Below are positions 10,206 to 22,414 of a stretch of 64,000 nucleotides of DNA, one piece after another (within the stretch, counting starts at the first letter, position 1; every line of letters begins with the position of its first letter). A program made the position numbers and the translations under genes. The notes beneath the pieces were generated by a model. The model did not search any database. It was given only the letters and a program-made list of their open reading frames with translations, and was not told the origin of the DNA. The DNA comes from Puccinellia tenuiflora (Eukaryota; Streptophyta; Magnoliopsida; Poales; Poaceae), in the NCBI GenBank assembly GCA_012064385.1, contig QRDG01002509.1, forward strand, positions 58,748 to 122,747. Direction: 5' to 3'.

Positions 10206-10610
10206 CTAGGACATATTCCAAGTTCTTGAGCCGTGGGGTGCTGAGCCGCCGGCGCTGCGCATCCAAAGAGAAGGAACCCTCACAGGGTCATAGCTCACGT
10301 GAGAAGGAACCCTCTGAAGAAGAAACGACCACCTACTGTCATACTGCCTATCCAATAGATACATGTAGCGACGGACGTGCTCATCCTCCTCCCTGATACG
10401 GCGACGTACCACCTCCTCGGAGGCCGGCTCCCTCTGCACCGAGCGTGGCCCACGCGACTGCCACCACAGAAGATCCGGGTCGACGACGTCACCCGGATTC
10501 CTCACCAAGCTGCGCGTCCCGGAAGGTAGCACCTCCCAGTGCCAGCCCGGTGGAGCCCAGTCCCGCACATCGCCCCTCTGGTCCAACATGGACATCGTCG
10601 CCGAGAACAC
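10206..10610 (-). CDS. Unassigned CACTA1 ORF, copy B (134 codons)
   Basis: The product is not recognised. It has the same N-terminus as the copy A frame (MFSATMSMLDQRG), then a PPGWHWEVLPSGTRSLVRNP segment, DLLWWQSRGPRSV, and a charged REEDEHVRRYMYLLDRQYD stretch. It continues past the point where copy A stops and ends TWNMS. No signal peptide or membrane segment is evident. It is downstream of TNP2 on the same strand. It could be an exon of a larger TE gene or a captured host fragment; conservation in two copies gives moderate support for coding. Confidence 0.45.
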   Translation of the reverse strand: MFSATMSMLDQRGDVRDWAPPGWHWEVLPSGTRSLVRNPGDVVDPDLLWWQSRGPRSVQREPASEEVVRRRIREEDEHVRRYMYLLDRQYDSRWSFLLQRVPSHVSYDPVRVPSLWMRSAGGSAPHGSRTWNMS

Positions 10611-11384
10611 CTAAGTCAATAACGCCTAAGTCAAAATTTTGTTACAATGGAAGAGTGATGAGGTTGCAGATATGAGTTTAGATGTGATATGACAATGGAG
10701 GCCAATCCTACATATATAGAGTGATCAGGGCTTTAGTACCGGTTTGTGTTACCAACCGGGGACTAAAGAAGCACACGGATCGTGTGTTTCTTTCAAGCGA
10801 TTGTGAGCCGTTGGATCAGGGGTGTGTTTCTTTAGAGCGCTTGTACACCTTCTAATCGCCTATAAATAGCGACGTCCCTGCACCGAAATGGCACACAACG
10901 AGCGTCTACCTTTGCCACCGAACCCAATGGTTGGATTTAGCCTACCCGCTGGCATGTTCCCTAACACAAGCCCTCGGGTAGGTTGAATCCAACCACTGGA
11001 TTAGGGTGACACAATGATGAATTGCCGAGGAGGTGGGAGTGGCTGCAAGGCTCTTTGATGATCTACAACATTCCCAACACTTTTTGGGACGGTCGTTAGA
11101 TCATCAAAGAAGTCTTGCGGCTGCTTGGATCGAAGGTCGATTTGCTGCTCACTTCAGTTCATCGACCGAATACAAATCATTCGGATTCCCATCATACAGC
11201 CCAACTGTGCATTTGATATGCAGGCACTCACGAGCCACCGTTGGGCTGTATGACGGGGGGAAACCGTGTGCATTTGATAAAAGGTTTAATACATCATGTT
11301 TGAGAACACTCATACATAAATATTATTACACGAAGACGAAGGCGGGAAGCGGTGGAAGATCATCAGAGAAGTCTTGCCGCTTTC

Positions 11385-14300
11385 TTATGGTCGCACCGGC
11401 CGTAACCATGGAGCATCTTCATCATTCAACACGATGGTTGGGTCAGTTTTGACCGTGAAGGGGGGAATTTCATCAAAATTATCGTAATCTTCTGACATGT
11501 CTGTCTTGTCCTCCACTCCCACGATGTTTCTTTTCCCTGAAAGAACTATGTAACGCTTTGGCTCGTCGGATGATTTATTCGTTTCCTTATTTTTCATCTT
11601 TCTCGGTTTGGTAGACATGTCCTTCACATAGAACACCTGAGCAACATCATTGGCTAGGACGAATGGTTCGTCTCCGTAACCAAGATTGTTGAGATCCACT
11701 GTTGTCATTCCGTACAGCTTGTCTACCTGAACCCCCACTCCATTCAGCTTGACCCATTTGCACCGGAACAAAGGGACCTTAAAAGAAGGTCCATAGTCAA
11801 GTTCCCATATCTGCTCTATGTAACCATAATATGTGTCCTTTTGTCCATTGTTGTTTATTGCATCAAACCGGACACCACTGTTTTGGTTGCTGCTCTTTTT
11901 CTCTTGGGCGATCGTGTAAAATGTATTTCCATTTATCTCGTACCCTTGGAAAGTCAACACAATCGAAGATGGTGACCTGGCCAACAAGTAAAGCTGATCT
12001 CCAACAGTGTTGTCATTAATGAGATGTGTTCGCAACCAACCGCCGAAAGTATCAATGTGTTCATGTGTAATCCAGGTGTCGGACTGTCTCGGGTGTTGAG
12101 ACCGTTAATATGTTCTTGTGTTCTCGATATACGGGGCCACCAAGGTAGAACTCTGTAGAACTGTGTAGTGTGCCTGAGTTAAAGAATGCCCGTCCCTGCA
12201 TATGTCTGCTTTCTTTCCTAGCGTGCCTTTTCCACTCAGTCTCCCCTCATGTCTTGATTGTGGAACACCAATCGACTTAAGGTCAGGAATATAAGTCAAC
12301 GCAGAACTCAATGACCTCCTCTGTTCCATAGCCCTTGGAGATGCTTCCTTCTGGCCTAGCACGGTTATGGACATATTTCTTTAAAACCTCCCATGAACCT
12401 CTCAAAGGGGAACATATTGTGTAGAAAAACAGGACCGAGAATGGCAATCTCTTTGACTAGGTGAACCAGCAGATGCGTCATAATATTGAAGAACGATGGT
12501 GGGAACACCAACTCGAAACTAACAAGACATTGGACCACATCGTTCTGTAACTGTTGTCAGATTTTCTGGATTGATTACCTTCTGAGATATTGCATTGAGG
12601 AATGCACATAGCTTCACAATGGGTACTCGAACATTTTCCGGTAGAAGGCCCCTTAGTGCAATCGGAAGCAACTGCGTCATAATCACGTGGCAGTCATGAG
12701 ACTTTAGGTTTTGAAATTTTTTCTCAGCCATATTTATTATTCCCTTTATATTCGACGAGAAGCCAGACGGGACCTTGATACTGTTCAGGCATTCAAAAAG
12801 ATTTCCTTCTCTGCTTTGGTAAGGGCGTAGCTGCTCCGGTGTATCTTGTTCTGTGGATGCATGTTGTTTGGGTCTTTCATACGTTGTTGGTCCTCCCGTG
12901 CTTCCGGTTTATCTTTTGCCTTCCCATACACGCCCATGCAAAGATTCTCGTCACGTGCATCACGTCGATTGAAGAGCGGACCTCTAGGACTTTCCAATAG
13001 GGTAGCTCCCAAAAAATAGATTTCTTCTTCCACATGGCCGCATGTCCGGGTACCGTCATTCGGAACAGATTGACTGCCAGGACCTTTTCCAAAGATCACT
13101 TCTAGATCCTTGACCATATNNNNNNNNNNNNNNNNNNNNNNNNNNNNNNNNNNNNNNNNNNNNNNNNNNNNNNNNNNNNNNNNNNNNNNNNNNNNNNNNN
13201 NNNNNNNNNNNNNNNTCCACCTGTTTGTGCTCATCCCACACACGTACACCTTCTTCGCGCCACAACTGTAAAAGTTCTTCAACCAAAGGCCTAAGGTACA
13301 CGTCAATGTCGTTCCCGGGTTGCTTCGGGCCTTGGATGAGCACTGGCATCATAATAAACTTCCTCTTCATGCACAACCAAGGAGGAAGGTTATAGATACA
13401 TAGAGTCACAGGCCACGTGCTATGACTACAGCTCTGCTCTCCAAAAGGATTCATGCCATCTGTACTTAGGCCAAATCTTAAGTTCCTTGCGTCATCTGCG
13501 AAGTTCGGGAACTCTCTCTCGATTTTTCTCCACTGTGACCCATCAGCGGGGTGTCTCAACATCGCGTCTTTCTTACGTCTTCTTTGTGCCATCGCAACAA
13601 CCTGGCATGCTCTTTGTTTCGAAACAAACGTTTCAACCGTGGTATTATGAGCATACCACATAACCTTGGCAGGAACCCTTTTTCTCGGGCGCTCGCCCTC
13701 AACATCACCAGGGTCATCTCGTCTGATCTTGTACCGCAATGCAGTGCATACCGGGCATGCATCCAAATTCTCGTACTCCTCACCACGATAGAGGATGCAG
13801 TCATTAGGGCATGCATGTATCTTCTGCACGTCTAATCCTAGAGGGCAGACAACCTTCTTTGCTTCGTACGTACTGGCGGGCAATTCGTTATGCTTTGGAA
13901 GGTCCTTCTTCATTATTTTCAGCAACTTTTCAAAACCTTTGTCGGTCACACCGTTTTCTGCCTTCCATTGCAGCAATTCCAGTGTGCTACCCAGTTTTTT
14001 CAGGCCATCTTCATAGTTTGGGTACAACGGTTGTTGTGATCCTCTAACATGCGCCTGAATTTCGACCTCTCATTTTCTGTTCCGCAGTCTCTCCGTGCAT
14101 CAGCAATGGCACGACCAAGATCATCAGTCGGCTCATCTAGATCTTCAGCTTCCCCCGTTGCAGTATCACCGTATTCAGGGTACATAGGAGAGTTGTAACC
14201 TTCATCTTCTTCTTCATTTTCTTCCATCATAACCCCTGTTTCTCCGTGCTTGGTCCAGCAATTATAGCTGGGCATGAAACCGTGCCGAAGCAGGTGGGTG

Positions 14301-14465
14301 TGAAGGATTCTAGAGGAAGATTAATCCTTCTTATTCTGACAGACAACACATGGACAACACATAAAACCATTCTGTTTGTTTGTCCTCGGCCACAGCGATA
14401 AAACTACCAAGTCCCGTAATGAACTCGCCAGTTCGTCGGTCACCGTACATCCATTGCCGATTCAT
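11385..14465 (-). pseudogene. TNP2-like transposase, copy B (gapped and frameshifted)
   Basis: The domain order is that of copy A: transposase-associated domain (MNRQWMYGD), acidic linker, Cys-rich segment, catalytic region, DUF4218 and DUF4216. The gene is split by 96 N (13120-13215) and many single-base indels, including GTCCTCGG for GTCTCGG near 14384, TGTTGTCAG near 12553 and an 18-bp loss near 12937 (GGAAGCCTAGCAGGTTCA in A and C). A TAA follows NKKD near 14328. The last 216 codons, covering the DUF4216 part (YIEQIWELDYG), remain open. Indels cluster within about 1 kb of the gap, which points to poor consensus quality as much as decay. Confidence 0.85.
13120..13215. other. Assembly gap (96 N)
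   Basis: By comparison with copy A (4405-4675), about 271 bp of TNP2 should be present here, so the gap length is too short by about 175 bp. Confidence 0.95.
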
Positions 14466-14631
14466 CGAGCACCTTATATATTTCGAGTTATATATTGCCG
14501 ACTCATCTGCATTATATGAGTATATTATATTACACACAACATCATGAATAGAAGGTCATCACATTAAAACCTTCCGCAGAGTACTGACCAAATGTAATAC
14601 ATAGTCCTAATGATGAAAACATACAGTGAAA

Positions 14632-15089
14632 TTAACATACAAACTGTCTAATGCATTTAAATGCAACAACAAATGCGATCAAAATCGCAACTAAGGTAAC
14701 AATTGATCCGACGGCATAATGATACCAAGCCTCATTTTTAATGGAATCTTTTCTAATGTTTCTAATCTTCTTACGCATTGCATCCATCTCGATCTTGTGA
14801 TCATCGACGACATCGGCAACATACAGCTCCAATTTCATCTTCTCTTCTTCAATTTTTTTGATTTTTTCTTTCAAATCATCGTTTTCTCTTTCAACTAAAT
14901 TTAACCTCTCGACAAGAGGGTCGGTCGGAATTTCAGGTTCATATATGTCCTAGATCAAAATATCTATGTCAAATGTTTGGTCGGCATAATTGTTAAAATA
15001 AAGAAATTAAAAACATAGTTATAAAAGATAATATACCACATCCGAATCATAGACCGGACGAGGACCGACGGGGACGGATATATAACCAT
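14632..15089 (-). pseudogene. Coiled-coil/membrane ORF, copy B
   Basis: Exon 2 is intact and nearly identical to copy A: EIPTDPLVERLNLVEREND, the Lys/Glu coiled coil and the VTLVAILIAFVVAF segment. A stop-to-Gln change adds QFVC after KCIR. In the presumed first exon (ATG at 15089) one base is missing compared with copy A, giving MVIYPSPSVLV instead of MVLISVPVGPR, so the spliced frame would not join exon 2. An alternative start downstream would still give the coiled coil and anchor. Confidence 0.55.
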
Positions 15090-15609
15090 GACACTATACA
15101 TATAAAAAACAATTATACAAATAAGAAAAATTATACAGGTAACAATGTAAATCATATAAGTAAGAATAAGAAGCTCACGAAGGTGGTGTCGGCGACGGGG
15201 CGCCCGGCGCGGGCGATCGACAACGGTGAGGACAAGGACACGAACGAGACGGCACTAATTAAAAACAACAAATCATACTTTAATTTGAACTCAAATTGCA
15301 TATAAAAAATAAACTAGCAATAAGTCAACTAGCCTAGAATTTGAGCAATTTTAACTTAGGCATTCATCAAACACCTAGCATGCAACACCAATGAAATGAG
15401 GAGCAAAAATAGCGATAGAGATGAATCCGAGCTCCGAGAGGATAAGGTTTCTAACCTATTAGAAGCCTTGGGTGGATGGGGCAAACTTAATGTGGACAAA
15501 TGGTGGAAAAAATATGGATCAATGGAGCTTTGTGAGGAGCTTGAGAAGAAAAATGGTGATGAACTCGAGCTCCTCGGGCAGGAAGAAGGTGATATAGTGA
15601 GAAAACACC

Positions 15610-15921
15610 TTTTGTCCCGGTTCTTATTACAAACCGGGACTAAAGGTAAGCCTTTTGTCCCGGTCTATAACACGAACCGGGACAAAAGGTTCCCGCGTCG
15701 GACCCCACCTCGGGGGCTGTCGGGTGCGGATCTTTAGTTCCGGTTCGTGCCACGAACCGGGACAAAAGGGTCCCAAAGAACCGGGACGGATGCCTCCCGG
15801 TCCCCGCGCGTCCTCCGAGCCGCACGAACCGGGACAAAAGGATCCTTTAGTCCCGGTTCGTGCCGTGACCGGGACTAAAGCCTCCCGCCGGCCAAAACGG
15901 AAGGCTTGTTTTCTACTAGTG
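15610..15921 (-). repeat. CACTA1 copy B 5' TIR and subterminal repeats
   Basis: It is the counterpart of 7076-7387, ending in the CACTA terminus at 15921. Motifs GTCCCGGTTCGTG and CACGAACCGGGAC occur in both orientations. Confidence 0.9.
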
Positions 15922-16009
15922 TAGCTCTCTCTTCTTTCCCTTGACAAGGGAGTGGTAGATGCGGTAATGCTCTATGGGTTGGGCTTCTTAATGAAATGGG
16001 CAATTGCGA
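15922..16009. other. 88-bp spacer between two head-to-head CACTA 5' ends
   Basis: This spacer separates the CACTA1-B terminus (15921) from the CACTA2 terminus (16010). It is identical to 44383-44470. No gene or known motif was found. It is part of the 28-kb duplicated unit. Confidence 0.85.
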
Positions 16010-16260
16010 CACTACGGGAAACACACAAGTCGCCGACGGCCGTCTTATACGCCGACGGCCAAATGTCGGGGCCGTCGGCGTACAGGTAGAGTTTGGGAAG
16101 CCTACGAACGGGCCGTCGGTGTACGAAAGCCCGTCGGCGTAGACATTCATACGCTGACGGTGGCCGTCGGCATACAAACTCCCGTCGGCGTAGAAGCCCC
16201 CACTAACGGCCGCCATGATGGCGCTGGAACGGCCGTCTCTATTGCCGTCGGCGCATTTGT
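16010..16260 (+). repeat. CACTA2 5' TIR and GCCGTCGGCGTA subterminal repeats
   Basis: After the terminus, about eight motifs of the type GCCGTCGGCGTA or its complement TACGCCGACGGC lie between 16032 and 16250, in both orientations. Two further motif pairs lie at 22831-22890, beyond the tandem array, so the array appears to sit inside the original subterminal zone. Confidence 0.85.
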
Positions 16261-16576
16261 TTTTTAATAATTTAGTTTTACTTATTTCTGTATTTAGTTT
16301 TATTTATTTCTATATATAATATTTAATGTAGGTATAATTTATGTATAAATTGGGTCTATAATTCCCGTCCCTATTTCTGTATCCCACCCGCATAAAATAA
16401 CGGTTTGATTCTTCCGGAACCCGCATGAAATAACGTTTGAACTAACTATAATGGTTCGGGAGATATATTGTTTTTGTATAACAGTCCTACATAAATTAGG
16501 TTATCTGTTGTTTAGCGAGAACAATGTTGTAGAAACAGTCCACTAATCACGCTAGTGAATTATAGGAGAAGGTGGT

Positions 16577-17047
16577 TCAGGAAATGGAAAAAACAACTTG
16601 AGAAGGAAACAAAACGCTAGGAGAAAGAGGAACAAGGGGTTCATCTGATCGAGTAACCTCCCTTACATAACATGATGTACTCTTCTCTTCTCCAGATCTA
16701 GCAAGGTTCACATGGCAAGCAGCTTTGGCTTTCTCTTCTACAGATATATTCCGTTTCTTCACAAGGGGTTCATCTGATCGAGTAACCTCCCTTACATAAC
16801 ATGATGTACTCTCTTTCTCTTTGTCTGTTGGACTAACCTCTCTGACATCACATGCAATCTTCTCTCTAGTCTCTTTAGCTTTTCCTGATCTCCCATTATG
16901 TTTGCTCTTCTCAGCTTTAGCTTGGCTCTGTACAGGGATGACCTCTCTGGGATTGCATGAGGTCTTTCCTATGTTCTGTTTTTTTTCTACCTGATACAGA
17001 ATTACGCACATCAGAAGATTTGGTTTCTTTCTTCGCAAGAATGTCAC
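16577..17047 (-). pseudogene. Captured gene fragment of unknown product, array unit 1
   Basis: This is the minus-strand frame shared with 17871-18350, 45038-45541 and 46326-46874. The text is of normal complexity (NIGKTSCNPREVIPVQSQ, then Lys-rich) and contains the phrase STSCYVREVTRSDEPLV twice in this unit, once in unit 2. An extra T/A near 16990 breaks it from the upstream part that reads NKSAPPLYLWSRPDWTKKHK. I do not recognise the family. It replaces the middle of the plus-strand coiled-coil piece, whose two ends remain at about 16565-16640 and 17283-17345. Confidence 0.45.
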
Positions 17048-17870
17048 CTGATAGATTACCCTCTTCGGTACGGCAAAACAAGCTTCCCCATATTTGTGTG
17101 ATTATGCTCTTCAGCTACTTTCTTATGCTTCTTTGTCCAATCAGGACGGCTCCACAAATAGAGGGGCGGTGCAGATTTATTCCACCCTTCAACTGATTGG
17201 TCATTCACATCTTCAATACCAGGCAAATAAAATGACTAGAAAAATGAAAAGAAAGACTTTAAGCAAAACACCTAGATAATACAACACTAAAAGAACAGAA
17301 GCGCCGTGAAAAGGAAGAAGCTGAAATGAGGAAACAACATAAATAATGTTCCCATTTCGGTATCCACTTCTGAAATGAAGACACTTGCCACAACTCAAGT
17401 CAAGAGAATGAATCAGATAAACTAGGAAAAGCTAGGGTTTTCTCAAGAGTTGCAAGAGTTGGGCTATATATGTGTGTTTTTATTGTACCTAGTGACTAAC
17501 CTAACCCAACCAAGCAAAAAGATCCACTTAGCTACCCACTTTCGACGCCCGTACCAGCCGTAGACGAAAAAGCTAGGGTTTTCTCCAGCGGGTCTAGGGT
17601 TTCGCCGGAGAGGGGCTCCGAGCATCGGAACCCCACCAAAAGCTAGGGGGTGTCATATCACATGTGTACAAGTGTGTTTTGGGTTGTAGATTTATTTATT
17701 TCTGTATCCCACCCGCATAAAATAACGGTTTGATTCTTCCGGAACCCGCATGAAATAACATTTGAACTAACTATAATGGTTCGGGAGATATATTGTTTTT
17801 GTATAACAGTCCTACATAAATTAGGTTATATGTTGTTTAGCGAGAACAATGTTGTAGAACAGTCCACTAA

Positions 17871-18420
17871 TCACGCTAGTGAATTATAGGAGAAGGTGGT
17901 ACAGGAACTAGAAAAAACAATTTGAGAAGGAAACAAAACGCCAGGAGAAAAAGGAACAAGGGGTTCATCTGATCGAGTAACCTCCCTTACATAACATGAT
18001 GTACTCTCTTTCTCTTTGTCTGTTGGACTAACCTCTCTGACATCACATGCAATCTTCTCTCTAGTCTCTTTAGCTTTTCCTGATCTCCCATTATGTTTGC
18101 TCTTCTCAGCTTTAGCTTGGCTCTGTACAGGGATGACCTCTCTGGGATTGCATGAGGTCTTTCCTATGTTCTGTTTTTTTCTACCTGATACAGAATTACG
18201 CACATCAGAAGATTTGGTTTCTTTCTTCGCAAGAATGTCACCTGATAGATTACCCTCTTCGGTACGGCAAACAAGCTTCCCTATATTTGTGTGATTATGC
18301 TCTTCAGCTACTTTCTTATGCTTCTTTGTCCAATCAGGACGGCTCCACAAATAGAGGGGCGGTGCAGATTTATTTCACCCTTCAACTAATTGGTCATTCA
18401 CATCTTCAATACCAGGCAAA
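17871..18420 (-). pseudogene. Captured gene fragment of unknown product, array unit 2
   Basis: The frame is open from LYLWSRPDWTKKHK-type sequence (here MWSRPDWTKKHKKVAEEHNH) through a Lys/Ser-rich region to STSCYVREVTRSDEPLV. The best copy of the same fragment is 46326-46874 (182 codons), which starts MPGIEDVNDQSVEGWNKSAP. The fragment has no start context or splice signals I can confirm. It is probably one or more host exons carried in CACTA2, but the family is unknown to me. Confidence 0.45.
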
Positions 18421-18691
18421 TAAAATGACTAGAAATGAAAAGAAAGACTTTAAGCAAAACACCTAGAGAATACAACACTAAAAGAACAGAAGCGCCGTGA
18501 AAAGGAAGAAGCTGAAATGAGGAAACAACATAAAATAACGTTCCCAATTTTGGTATCCACTTCTGAAATGAAGACACTTGCCACAACTCAAGTCAAGAGA
18601 ATGAATCAGATAAACTAGGAAAAGCTAGGGTTTTCTCAAGAGTTGCAAGAGTTGGGCTATATGTGTGTTTTTATTGTACCTAGTGACTAAC

Positions 18692-20117
18692 TGATGTCTA
18701 CACACGCTTCTATTCTTGTAGACAGTGTTGGGCCTCCAAGAGCAGAGGTTTGTAGAACAGCAGCAAGTTTCCCTTAAGTGAATCACCCAAGGTTTATCGA
18801 ACTCTGGGAGGTAGAGGTCAAAGGTATCCCTCTCAAGCAACCCTGCAATCACAATACAAAAGTCTCTTGTGTCCCCAACACACCCAATACACTTGTCAGA
18901 TGTATAGGTGCACTAGTTCGGCGAAGAGATAGTGAAATACAAGTAATATGGATGATTATAAGTAGTAATTGCAATCTGAAATAAAAATGGCAGCAAGCAA
19001 ACATGTAACAGAACTTGTTGTAAACGGTGTTTTCAATGCTTAGAAACAAGGCCTAGGGATCATACTTTCACTAGTGGTCACTCTCAACAATGCAATCATA
19101 ATTGAATATAAATATAAGCACTTCAATATACTACTCCGAAGTATTCTCCGGCTGGATAACGAACACTAATTCATTGTGTAGGAATGCAAAAGCACGCCTC
19201 AAACATATATTCCCAAGTACTAATGAATACCCCACACTGGACCATGAGCATTCATAGGAGGTACTAACACACCACAATTTCATAGAGACATCCAACTCAA
19301 ATAATAAATCAGTGAACAAGTATCTTGTGAAATATAGCCTAAAGACCCACACGGTGCACACACTGTCACCTTTACACACGTGGGACAAGGAGTCTCCGGA
19401 GATCACATAAATAAAGCCCACTTGAGTAACATAACAACATCTAGATTGCAAAGCTCATGATCACATATAGATCACATCATGGGAGAGAGAGATGAACCAC
19501 ATAGCTACCGGTACGGCCCTCAGCCCCGAGGGAGAACTACTCCCTCCTCGTCATGGGAGTCAGCAACGGCGATGAAGATGGTGGTGGAGTCGATGGAGAT
19601 GGCTCCGGGGGCACTTCCCCGTCCCGGCAGGGTGCCGGAACAGAGACTTCTGTCCCCCGAAACTTGTCGGCGATGGCGGCGGCGCTGCAGATGTTTCTTT
19701 GGAATATGACGGGTCCGTCTAGGTTTTATGCGTCGGGGGCAATATATAGGCGAAAGGGCGGCGTCGGAGGGCTCCCGTGGGCCCCACACCACCTGGTGGC
19801 GCAGCAGGCATGGGTCCCGCGCCACCCTATGGTGTGGCCGGCCCACGGCCCTCCAGGTCCTCTCCTTCGGTCTCCGTGTAGTCCATTGAATTATAAGACT
19901 GCTGCTTTTTGTCCCGTCCAATTCCGAGAATATTTCCTTAAGCACTTTTCTGAAACGGGAAAACAGCAGAAAACATGAACTGGCACTGTGGCATCTTGTT
20001 AATAGGTTAGTTCCAGAAAATGCATAAAATGCTATAAGATGTAAACAAAACATGTAGCAAATGGTATAAAAACAAGCATGGATCATAAGAAATTATAGAT
20101 ACGTTGGAGACGTATCA
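18692..20117 (-). mobile_element. Solo LTR (Gypsy-like family shared with 47149-54275)
   Basis: The LTR runs TGATGTCTACACACGC...GGAGACGTATCA, 1,426 bp, flanked by perfect 5-bp duplications CTAAC (18687-18691 and 20118-20122). No internal domain is present, so it is a solo LTR left by recombination between the two LTRs. It matches the LTR at 47149-48564 more closely than the one at 52845-54275; for example both share GACGGGTCCGTCTAGG near 19706. Orientation follows the two-LTR copy. A TATA-like CCTATATATTG lies on the minus strand near 19742-19752. Confidence 0.93.
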
Positions 20118-20513
20118 CTAACCTAACCCAACCAAGCAAAAAGATCCACTTAGCTACCCACTTTCGACGCCCGTACCGGCCGTAGACGGAAAAGCTAGGG
20201 TTTTCTCCGGCGGGTCTAGGGTTTCGTCGGAGAGGGGCTCCGGAGCGTCGGAACCCCCACCAAAAGCTAGGGGGTGTCATATCACATGTGTACAAGTGTG
20301 TTTTGGGTTGTAGATTTATTTATTTCTGTATCCCACCCGCATAAAATAACGGTTTGATTCTTCTGGAACCCGCATGAAATAACGTTTGAACTAACAATAA
20401 TGGTTCGGGAGATATATTGTTTTTGTATAACGGTCCTACATAAATTAGGTTATCTGTTGTTTAGTGAGAAAAATGTTGTAGAACAGTCCACTAATCACGC
20501 TAGTGAATTATAG

Positions 20514-20763
20514 GAGAAGGTGGTTTAGGAACTAGAAAAACCAACTTGAGAAGGAAACAAAACGCCAGGAGAAAGAGGAACAACATCTGATGAAACAACA
20601 GAAGAAAATGCAAGAAGAGGCACTGAGAGAACAGAAAAGATGTGAAAAGGAAGATGCTGAAGCGAAGAAACGACATAAAAGACAGGAAGAAGAAACACTA
20701 AAAGAACAGAAGCGCCGTGAAAAGGAAGAAGCTGGAATGAGGAAACAACATAAAATAACATTC
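20514..20763 (+). pseudogene. Coiled-coil exon fragment resembling the CAF-1 large subunit (FAS1), array unit 3
   Basis: After an acceptor-like TTATAG the sequence codes a dense Glu/Lys/Arg/Gln stretch: KMQEEALREQKRCEKED, KRHKRQEEETLKEQKRREKE and so on. This resembles the KER (Lys/Glu/Arg) coiled coil of plant CAF-1 p150/FAS1, which deposits histones H3-H4 at replication forks. Similarity ends at RKQHK, after which unrelated sequence follows to a stop at 20853. The start of the piece has a TAG and a 1-nt insertion, so it is not a working gene. Low-complexity charged coiled coils can mislead; the family call is tentative. Confidence 0.45.
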
Positions 20764-21682
20764 CCAATTGCACCGTACCCCGAACCATACTTGTCCACGA
20801 CTGAGCTTTGTGATGTAGTTGTACTCAAGAGCCGATCACTGCGTGCCAGATAACTTCCCTGATATGTGTTATTACTCTTGAATGTAGGGGTGTGATTATG
20901 CTCTTCAGCTACTTTCTTATGCTTCTTTGTCCAATCAGGACGTCTCCACAAATAGAGGGGCGGTGCAGATTTATTCCACCCTTCAACTGATTGGTCATTC
21001 ACATCTTCAATACCAGGCAAATAAAATGACTACAAATGAAAAGAAAGACTTTAAGCAAAACACCTAGAGAATACAACACTAAAAGAACAGAAGCGCCGTG
21101 AAAAGGAAGAAGCTGAAATGAGGAAACAACATAGAATAACGTTCCCAATTTCGGGATCCACTTCTGAAATGAAGACACTTGCCACAACTCAAGTCAAGAG
21201 AATGAATCAGATAAACTAGGAAAAGCTAGGGTTTTCTCAAGAGTTGCAAGAGTTGGGATATATGTGTGTTTTTATTGTACCTAGTGACTAACCTAACCCA
21301 ACGAGGCAAAAATATCCACTTGGCTACCCACTTTCGACTCCCGTACCGGCCGTAGATGGAAAAGCTATGGTTTTCTCCAGCGGGTCTAGGGTTTCACCGG
21401 AGAGGGGCTCTGGAGCGTCGGAACCCCACCAAAAGCTAGGGGGTGTCATATCACATGTGTACAAGTGTGTTTTGGCTTGTAGATTTATTTATTTCTGTAT
21501 CCCACCCACATAAAATAACAGTTTGATTCTTCTGGAACCCGCATGAAATAACGTTTGAACTAACTATAATGGTTCGGGAGATATATTGTTTTTGTATAAC
21601 GGTCCTACATAAATTAGGTTATCTGTTGTTTAGCACGAAAAATGTTGTAGAACAGTCCACTAATCACGCTAGTGAATTATAG

Positions 21683-21932
21683 GAGAAGGTGGTTCCGGAA
21701 CTAGAAAAAACAACTTGAGAAGGAAACAAAACGCCAGGAGAAAGAGGAACAGCATCTGATGAAACAACAGAAGAAAATGCAAGAAGAGGCATTGAGAGAA
21801 CAGAAAAGATGTGAAAAGGAAGATGCTGAAGCGAAGAAACGACATAAAAGGCAGGAAGAAGAAATACTAAAAGAACAGAAGCGCCGTGAAAAGGAAGAAG
21901 CTGAAACGAGGAAACAACATAAAATAACGTTC
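21683..21932 (+). pseudogene. Coiled-coil exon fragment resembling FAS1, array unit 4
   Basis: This is a second copy of the 20514-20763 piece with about 97% identical codons: KRCEKEDAEAKKRHKRQEEE is shared, with Ile for Thr and Thr for Gly changes later. An extra A in the GAAAAAACAACTT run shifts the first ten codons. The open frame continues to 22022. Unlike units 1 and 2, the middle of the piece is not replaced by the minus-strand fragment. Confidence 0.45.
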
Positions 21933-22414
21933 CCAATTGCACCGAACCCCGAACCATACTTGTCTATGACTGAGCTTTGTGATGTAGTTGTACTCGAGAG
22001 CCGATCACTGCGTGCCAGATAACTTCGGTATCCACTGTCATATAATAGCGAGCGAACGAATCAGATAAATGAAGACACTTGCCACAACTCAAGTCAAGAG
22101 AATGAATCAGACAAACTAGGAAAAGCTAGGGTTTTCTCAAGAGTTGCAAGAGTTGCAAGAGTTGAGGTATATGTGTGTTTTTATTGTACCTAGTGACTAA
22201 CCTAACCCAACCAAGCCGTACCGGCCATAGAGTTGACCCAACCAAGAGTTGAGCTACCCCCTTTCGACGCCCGTACCGGCCATAGACGGAAAAGCTAGGG
22301 TTTTCTCCAGCGGGTCTAGGGTTTCGCCGGAGAGGGGCTCCGGAGCGTCGGAACCCCACCAAAAGCTAGGGGGTGCCATATCACATGTGTATAAGTGTGT
22401 TTTGGGTTGTAGAT

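Larger units (their letters stand above)
7691..15921 (-). mobile_element. CACTA1 copy B (5' end at 15921)
   Basis: 8917-15921 is collinear with copy A (1-7387) and ends in the same CACTAGTAGAAAACAAGCC terminus at 15921. I extend it leftward through the TNPA-like gene because that gene's leader (8929-9389) is part of the shared sequence. The 3' end is not seen. The right flank (15922-16009) is identical to the flank of copy C. Copy B contains an assembly gap and more small indels than A or C. Confidence 0.75.

Noticed and set aside
16010..16260. Possible CRISPR-like array from regularly recurring CCGTCGGCG motifs
   Set aside because: The motifs occur in both orientations with irregular spacing next to a CACTA terminus; these are subterminal repeats in a plant genome.
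19520..20086. 188-codon minus-strand frame, also at 47966-48367 and 53692-53964
   Set aside because: It lies wholly inside LTRs and is not conserved at equal length in the three LTR copies; probably untranslated leader.
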